From an uncultured Clostridia bacterium (GTDB lineage: Bacteria; Bacillota; Clostridia; Oscillospirales; CAG-382), in NCBI GenBank assembly GCA_947627335.1, contig CANQVQ010000005.1, positions 1-28,143 of the forward strand: 28,143 bases of DNA, given 5' to 3'. Below, piece after piece: positions 24,167 through 28,143 of the stretch; the stretch's first letter is position 1; the number at the start of each line of letters is the position of its first letter. The notes under the pieces were generated by a model. It saw only the letters and a program-made list of their open reading frames with translations, was not told the DNA's origin and made no database searches. The position numbers and the translations under genes were made by a program.

Positions 24167-24350
24167 GCTCCGAACACACCTGTGTTCGGAGCATAGGGAC
24201 AACATCAAGAGAAAACCGGCGAAGGCGGCGTCAGAAGTGGCGCAAGCCGAGCCGGTTTTCGACGAAGAGGGGGTATTTGGGGGAGAAACGCGGAACAAGG
24301 CGGCGCGCACGAAGTGCGCGAAGTCGCCGTGATCGTGGTTCTCCCCCAAA
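24167..24350. other. Gene-free, strongly palindromic intergenic segment
   Basis: The 24048-24362 gap holds no credible gene but several perfect inverted repeats: 24167-24178 with 24181-24192 (12 bp), 24211-24220 with 24251-24260 (10 bp), and 24276-24287 with 24339-24350 (12 bp) enclosing 24305-24310 with 24314-24319 (6 bp). It lies between the convergent protease and glycosyltransferase genes. It could be a dispersed palindromic element, an unrecognised structured RNA, or a complex terminator region. Between 24093 and 24166 I see only AT-rich sequence. Confidence 0.6.
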
Positions 24351-24362
24351 AAGGCGAAGCGT

Positions 24363-25967
24363 TCAGAAATAAAATGGGTAGAGCAGGACGGAGCAGGCGC
24401 AGAACGCGGCGACGGCGGCGTACAGGAGTACACGCAGGAGGCGCGACGGGCGGGTCGAACGCGTCCTGAGCAGGGAAAGCAGGACGCCGAGGAACGATGC
24501 GCCGTACAGCAGCGTCGGGACGATATACCGAAAGTCCATCGAGCAGAAAAACGGGTACTCGAAGCAGAACGCCGTATAGCCGTACAGCGAAAACGCCCAC
24601 GCGAGCAGGAGGAAAAGCGCCGACGAGCGGGAAAAGCCGTTTCTGCGGGCAAAGTCCGCGCCGGGCGAGGGGGACGAGCGGTAGGTTCGGAACACGGAGG
24701 CGACGCAGGCGCCCATTCCGCCGAGACTTCCGCCGACGACGAGCAGGTTCAGCCCGAACAGCAGCGTCCCGACCGCTTCAAAGGCGGGGACCAGCGTCCA
24801 GTAGCCGTATTCGCCGAACAGGGACATCTTCAGGATCGCCAGCGGGATGCAGTGCTCGAAGTAGGCGGCGCCGAATTCGCCGGTACAGGACGGGAAGACC
24901 CCGAAGTCCCGCAGGGTGCCGAAGTCCAGAAAGCGGCTCCAGAGCGGACAGTCGCCGAGGTACTGCTTGGACTGTTCGGTCAGGTGGGGCAGGTAGTTGA
25001 GCGGAATGCCGTAGGACAGAAAATTCCGCACCTGCCAGCCGATCCCGAGCGGGATGCAGACGACGGCGAACAGGCAGAACTGCAGCAAAAGCCGTCCGCG
25101 CCCGTCCATGCCCCAGCCCTTCGTCCGGATCAGGCGGAGCAGGAACAGCACGGCGACCGCCGGTGCGAGGACGCCGACCGACAGCTTCGCCGCCATGCCG
25201 CCGCCGAGGGAGAGCGCGAGCGCGAGGATGCGGGGGAACGTGGGGGTTTTCAGCCACGCGAGCATCGCCCAGACCGCGAGCAGGCAGAACATGACGCTCA
25301 GGCAGTCGTTGTTGATGCTGCCGGAAAGCAGGAAGAACGTCGGGTGGAAGGCGAGCAGGGCGAGCGGGGCGAACAGCGGTCCGCCGCGCAGTCCGAGCAG
25401 CTTGAGGACCCGATAGCAGGCGTAGAGCGCGACCATCGAGTAGAAAAGCGTCAGCGCCTGCAGGTTTTCCGCCGCGGCGGCGAAGGGAACGCCGAGCGCG
25501 GTCTGCAATTTGAGAAAGAGTGCGCAGACGATGTGGTGGAGCGGCGGGTGGTAGAACTGCGCGTGGGTGAGGATCTCGCCGCCGTCCGGGAGGCGTCCGT
25601 TCTCCAGGAAAAATTCGATGTAGCCGGTATGCCCCTGGTTGACGGCGGGGTACCCGAAATAGTAGACGTCGTGCTGGTTGACGTGGACGGTGATCAGCAG
25701 GATGTAGCACAGCCGTGCCGCGAGCGCGAGCAGGAACAGCAGAGCGACGGCGCGACCCTCCGTCAGCCCGCCGTACAGCGTCCACCACACAACGCACACC
25801 GCGCCGACGAACAGCGCACAGCACAGCAAAAACGGGAACAGCGACCCCGCTCCCGCGACCGATCCGCCGAGCATTCCGCCCGCCAGCGAGAGCACCAACA
25901 GCAAAGCCGAGCAAAAAGCGCCGTTGGAGAACGGCAGTCTTTGCCCGGCGTGAAGCGGTCCGCGCAT
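24363..25967 (-). CDS. Polytopic membrane glycosyltransferase (GT39/ArnT-like)
   Basis: 534-aa protein with about ten or more hydrophobic segments. A large extracytoplasmic loop near the N-terminus carries the acidic/aromatic motif region typical of lipid-phosphosugar-dependent GT-C enzymes (VNQHDVYYFGYPAVNQGHTG, then HAQFYHPPLHH). It probably transfers a sugar from a polyprenyl-phosphate donor to a surface glycan or protein; acceptor unknown. I chose ATG 25967, 4 nt after the phosphopantetheinyl transferase stop codon, rather than the longer frame from 26045 that would overlap that gene. It is the last gene of the minus-strand operon. Confidence 0.85.
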   Translation of the reverse strand: MRGPLHAGQRLPFSNGAFCSALLLVLSLAGGMLGGSVAGAGSLFPFLLCCALFVGAVCVVWWTLYGGLTEGRAVALLFLLALAARLCYILLITVHVNQHDVYYFGYPAVNQGHTGYIEFFLENGRLPDGGEILTHAQFYHPPLHHIVCALFLKLQTALGVPFAAAAENLQALTLFYSMVALYACYRVLKLLGLRGGPLFAPLALLAFHPTFFLLSGSINNDCLSVMFCLLAVWAMLAWLKTPTFPRILALALSLGGGMAAKLSVGVLAPAVAVLFLLRLIRTKGWGMDGRGRLLLQFCLFAVVCIPLGIGWQVRNFLSYGIPLNYLPHLTEQSKQYLGDCPLWSRFLDFGTLRDFGVFPSCTGEFGAAYFEHCIPLAILKMSLFGEYGYWTLVPAFEAVGTLLFGLNLLVVGGSLGGMGACVASVFRTYRSSPSPGADFARRNGFSRSSALFLLLAWAFSLYGYTAFCFEYPFFCSMDFRYIVPTLLYGASFLGVLLSLLRTRSTRPSRLLRVLLYAAVAAFCACSVLLYPFYF

Positions 25968-25971
25968 GGGG

Positions 25972-26514
25972 TCAGACCCCGGCGATGGCGAACAGGTAGT
26001 CTTCGCAGCCCTCAAAGCTGATGGAGAATTTGCGCAGGGACACACTGCCGAGCTTGGAGAGCAGTTTCCCGTTTTCGACGACCGAGAAGGACGGGAAATC
26101 CGAAAGCACCTTGCCGACGCACTTGATATACGCCTCCTTGCGGGTCCAGACCTTCAGGAAGCGCTGCTTCTCCTCGCCGACCGACGAGCCATCGCGGACG
26201 AATTCGGTCTCCTCGCCCGAGAAGAAGCGCTCCGCCAGAAGCAGATAGTCGGTCTTGCTCTCTTCGACGCGGGGGATGTACTCCCCGTCGATGCCGACCG
26301 GGGAATCCTGCAGGGCGACGAGCATTTTTTCGCCGGTCGTCGTGACCGAAAGGTACTTCGGCGGGTCGCAGTCGGGGAGCGTCGGCGCACCCTTTTCGGT
26401 GTAGACCACCCGCAGGGCGGGGTCGCCGAGGTAGTCGCGCACGACCTGTTCGACCGCTTCGTGGCGTGCGGTCCGGTCGGGTTGGTTGTCGAGAACGAAA
26501 CATTTCAGGGACAC
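25972..26514 (-). CDS. 4'-phosphopantetheinyl transferase (Sfp superfamily)
   Basis: Transfers the phosphopantetheine arm of CoA to a Ser of acyl or peptidyl carrier proteins. The 180-aa protein has both family signatures: PVGIDGEYI (Mg-binding Asp, about residues 73-81) and RFLKVWTRKEAYIKCVG (W-x-x-K-E-A, about 118-134). A GTG start at 26514 has AAAGGAG 9 nt upstream. It starts 33 nt after gerW and is followed after 4 nt by the membrane glycosyltransferase. No NRPS/PKS gene is in view, so it may serve the primary acyl carrier protein or a distant pathway. Confidence 0.92.
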   Translation of the reverse strand: MSLKCFVLDNQPDRTARHEAVEQVVRDYLGDPALRVVYTEKGAPTLPDCDPPKYLSVTTTGEKMLVALQDSPVGIDGEYIPRVEESKTDYLLLAERFFSGEETEFVRDGSSVGEEKQRFLKVWTRKEAYIKCVGKVLSDFPSFSVVENGKLLSKLGSVSLRKFSISFEGCEDYLFAIAGV

Positions 26515-26547
26515 GGTGGGTTACTCCTTTCGTCGTGGGACGGGATC

Positions 26548-27000
26548 TCAGTCCTTTTGGGGATTTTCCGAATCGGGTTGGTCCTTTTTGCGACCGAACA
26601 GGTCCTTACAGCGGGTCAGCAGGTCCGGCGCACGGTCCATGAGCGACTGCGCGCCGTCGATGGCGCGGTCGATCGGGTTGGGACGGGGCGCATAGCTGTC
26701 CGGGTTCTTCAGGTCGAGCAGGTTGACGGAACCGTCCGCCGAAACGACGAGGAACCCGAGCGGATGGACCGTCACGCCCGCACCGCTTCCGCCCGCGAAC
26801 AGGGGGACCTGCGGGTCCTTCGGCTCCTTCGGTCTGCGGTCCGCGCCGCCGGCGGTGAAGCCGACGCTGACCTTCGAGAACGGCACGATCGTCACGCCGT
26901 TCGGCAGTGTGACCGGCTCGCCGATGACCGTGTTCACGTCCGCGACCGATTGCGCGTTGCGAATGACTTCCTCGATGATCTGCTTCATGGGAGTTTCCAT
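26548..27000 (-). CDS. gerW: GerW family sporulation/germination protein (YtfJ)
   Basis: 150-aa protein with the family core: helical N-terminus (MKQIIEEVIRNAQSVADVNTVIGEPVTLPNGVTIVPFSKVS, in segments), then a glycine-rich turn and GGSGAGVTVHPLGFLVV. In Bacillus, YtfJ/GerW is a spore protein needed for normal germination. The C-terminal third is a charged, variable tail. The gene sits 7 nt after the DUF2953 gene, the arrangement found in many spore-formers (scpB, DUF2953, ytfJ). The presence of this gene supports, but does not prove, that the organism sporulates. Confidence 0.93.
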   Translation of the reverse strand: METPMKQIIEEVIRNAQSVADVNTVIGEPVTLPNGVTIVPFSKVSVGFTAGGADRRPKEPKDPQVPLFAGGSGAGVTVHPLGFLVVSADGSVNLLDLKNPDSYAPRPNPIDRAIDGAQSLMDRAPDLLTRCKDLFGRKKDQPDSENPQKD

Positions 27001-27007
27001 AGCTGTT

Positions 27008-27679
27008 CTACCCTTTCTTTTCTTCGGATTCCTTCTTCTTGCCGGAGTAGGCGCGCAGCAGCGAGAGGGCGTTCAGGGTCTTGCGCAGGGCGCGCAGACC
27101 GATGACGCCGAGCCGCCAGACGCGCACGGACAGGGAAAATTCCGCGTCGATCTCCGGCTTGTCCGCCAGAAAATCACATTCCACGGACACGTTTACGTTT
27201 TCCTTCCTGACCCGCTTCGCCTGTAGCGCCAGTTCGCCGGCTTCGTATACGAGCGGACAGACGGCGCCGTACGCCAGCGCGGTCCTTGCCGCGTCGTCCG
27301 TGGCGATCAGCACGCGCAGGCGGAAGCATTCGACGAACAGGTGCCGCTTGAAATCCCGAAGCAGTCCGCCGAGCAGGTCGAGGAAGGCGGTCAGCAGGTC
27401 CGTCAGGGTGGGTTCCGCCGCCGGACGGACCGTTTTTTTCTTTTTTGGGGGTTTCTTTTTCTTCTTTTTGCTCTTTTTTTCGCTCTTAGGCGGGGCGGGG
27501 GTCTCCGCACGTTCCCGCTTTTCGCCGCCGACCAGCGTCAGGTGCAGCGGTCCGATGCCGACGGTCAGCAGCGGCGTCTGGCAGTAGCCTGCGCGGACAG
27601 ACAGCTTCAGCGCACCAATCAGCAGGACGGTCAGGAGCAGGAACCCCAGTACGCCGAGCAGGATATACAGGGCGATCAT
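27008..27679 (-). CDS. DUF2953 membrane protein
   Basis: 223-aa protein with one N-terminal membrane helix (about 2-26, ALYILLGVLGFLLLTVLLIGAL), a lysine-rich linker (about 65-82, EKKSKKKKKKPPKKKK) and a C-terminal domain typical of DUF2953 (LIATDDAARTALAYGAVCPLVY, then VSVECDFLADKPEIDAEFSL). In Bacillus and Clostridia this family precedes ytfJ/gerW and is linked with sporulation. Molecular function is unknown. Its ATG overlaps the scpB stop codon (ATGA), so it is translationally coupled to scpB. Confidence 0.9.
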   Translation of the reverse strand: MIALYILLGVLGFLLLTVLLIGALKLSVRAGYCQTPLLTVGIGPLHLTLVGGEKRERAETPAPPKSEKKSKKKKKKPPKKKKTVRPAAEPTLTDLLTAFLDLLGGLLRDFKRHLFVECFRLRVLIATDDAARTALAYGAVCPLVYEAGELALQAKRVRKENVNVSVECDFLADKPEIDAEFSLSVRVWRLGVIGLRALRKTLNALSLLRAYSGKKKESEEKKG

Positions 27680-28143
27680 GCCGGATCCGGTTCCGCGGCG
27701 GCAGGCACGTCGGACAGCCCGGCGGGCGCGTCGGACGGATCAGCCGGGACGTCGGGCGGTTCCGGCAGGTCCGCCGTCGGCAGGTCCTGCAGGGAATCCA
27801 GCCCGAAGCAGCGCAGGAACGCGTCCGTCGTGCCGAACAGGGTCGGTCGCCCCGGGGCTTCCAGCACGCCGCGCTCCGCCAGCAGCCCTTTGTCGCACAG
27901 GGACGCGACGATGGACGAACTGTCCACGCCGCGGACCATTTCGATGAACGAACGGGTCACAGGCTGGTGGTAGGCGGCGATCGCGAGCACCTCCAGCGAC
28001 GCTTTGGAAAGCGGCGGCGACTTGCGAAGCTCCAGCGCCTTCTTGACGGTCTCCGCCACGAACGGCTTGGTACAGAGCTGGTACGCCGTTTCCACGCGGA
28101 TCAACTGGATCCCACGTTCGCCGGCTTCCAGCGATTCCCGCAG
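27676..28143 (-). CDS. scpB: Segregation and condensation protein B, 5' end outside window
   Basis: ScpB is a winged-helix kleisin-associated subunit of the SMC-ScpA-ScpB condensin. The visible part includes the family hallmarks GIQLIRVETAYQLCTKP, PPLSKASLEVLAIAAYHQPVTRS and GRPTLFGTTDAFLRCFGL. The frame is open to the window edge (LRESLEAGERGIQ precedes the apparent TTG at 28104), so that TTG is internal. The C-terminal tail after about residue 105 of the visible part is Pro/Asp/Ala-rich, longer than in many ScpBs. It is the first visible gene of the minus-strand operon with DUF2953 and gerW. Confidence 0.95.
   Translation of the reverse strand: MRESLEAGERGIQLIRVETAYQLCTKPFVAETVKKALELRKSPPLSKASLEVLAIAAYHQPVTRSFIEMVRGVDSSSIVASLCDKGLLAERGVLEAPGRPTLFGTTDAFLRCFGLDSLQDLPTADLPEPPDVPADPSDAPAGLSDVPAAAEPDPA

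Noticed and set aside
17664..24194. A 2176-codon open frame on the minus strand opposite the protease gene
   Set aside because: It is the mirror of a GC-rich coding frame; its translation is Arg/His/Val-rich with no domain, no ribosome binding site or signal peptide, while the plus strand has full catalytic and dockerin motifs.
23990..24652. 220-codon minus-strand frame over the 24.1-24.36 kb gap
   Set aside because: It overlaps the glycosyltransferase C-terminus in another frame and runs through several palindromes; no ribosome binding site at its start.

Overview
The window looks like a chromosomal segment of a GC-rich, spore-forming member of the Clostridia, probably Oscillospiraceae/Ruminococcaceae-like. 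This is inferred from a GerW (YtfJ) sporulation gene next to scpB and a DUF2953 gene, an efp locus of the clostridial type (M24 peptidase, efp, CD1247-type Zn-ribbon protein), strong AGGAGG ribosome binding sites, consensus sigma-A promoters with 17-bp spacers, and a secreted protease ending in a dockerin. No rRNA, tRNA, CRISPR array or transposase was found.

Layout. 1-1903: 3' part of a YhaN-like SMC-type ATPase, then three back-to-back small palindromes. 2025-5635: Xaa-Pro peptidase, efp, Zn-ribbon partner, amidohydrolase and a membrane-anchored XRE protein. 5725-7917: SGNH-esterase lipoprotein. 8019-9510 (minus): a three-gene peptide-modification-type operon encoding an HprK-like kinase, a PqqD-like protein and a SipW-like S24/S26 peptidase. 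9614-10565: a tandem array that best fits type I toxin-antitoxin loci, with two complete units and a third orphan antisense RNA gene. 10650-13909: an AT-richer two-gene unit for a 929-aa secreted repeat protein and a 76-aa glycine-rich peptide. 13957-15914 (minus): aspartate kinase and a YigZ-family protein. 16094-17546: small regulatory genes (coiled protein, ArsR-DUF2087, XRE). 17565-24092: a 2133-aa secreted subtilisin-like protease with beta-helix, FIVAR and dockerin modules. 24363-28143 (minus): operon scpB-DUF2953-gerW-phosphopantetheinyl transferase-membrane glycosyltransferase.

The most interesting part is 9.6-10.57 kb. Each complete unit has a consensus promoter, a roughly 150-nt structured leader with an AGGAGG-sequestering hairpin and an 11-codon leader ORF, a 35-aa single-span membrane peptide ORF, and a convergent consensus promoter. 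That second promoter drives a roughly 85-nt antisense RNA ending in an intrinsic terminator that contains the toxin stop codon. The mRNA 5' end is perfectly complementary to its own 3' end in two blocks (13 and 11 nt). The antisense RNA carries those same 5' sequences, so it could both pair with the 3' end and mimic the leader. Compensatory changes and GNRA-to-GNRA loop swaps between copies support RNA-level selection. None of these ORFs is long enough for ordinary gene callers.

The HprK/PqqD/S24-S26 operon is divergent from this array, and the 76-aa peptide lies 4 kb away. Together they could be parts of a peptide-maturation system, but no cyclase, radical SAM enzyme or transporter is visible here, so that link is only a hypothesis.
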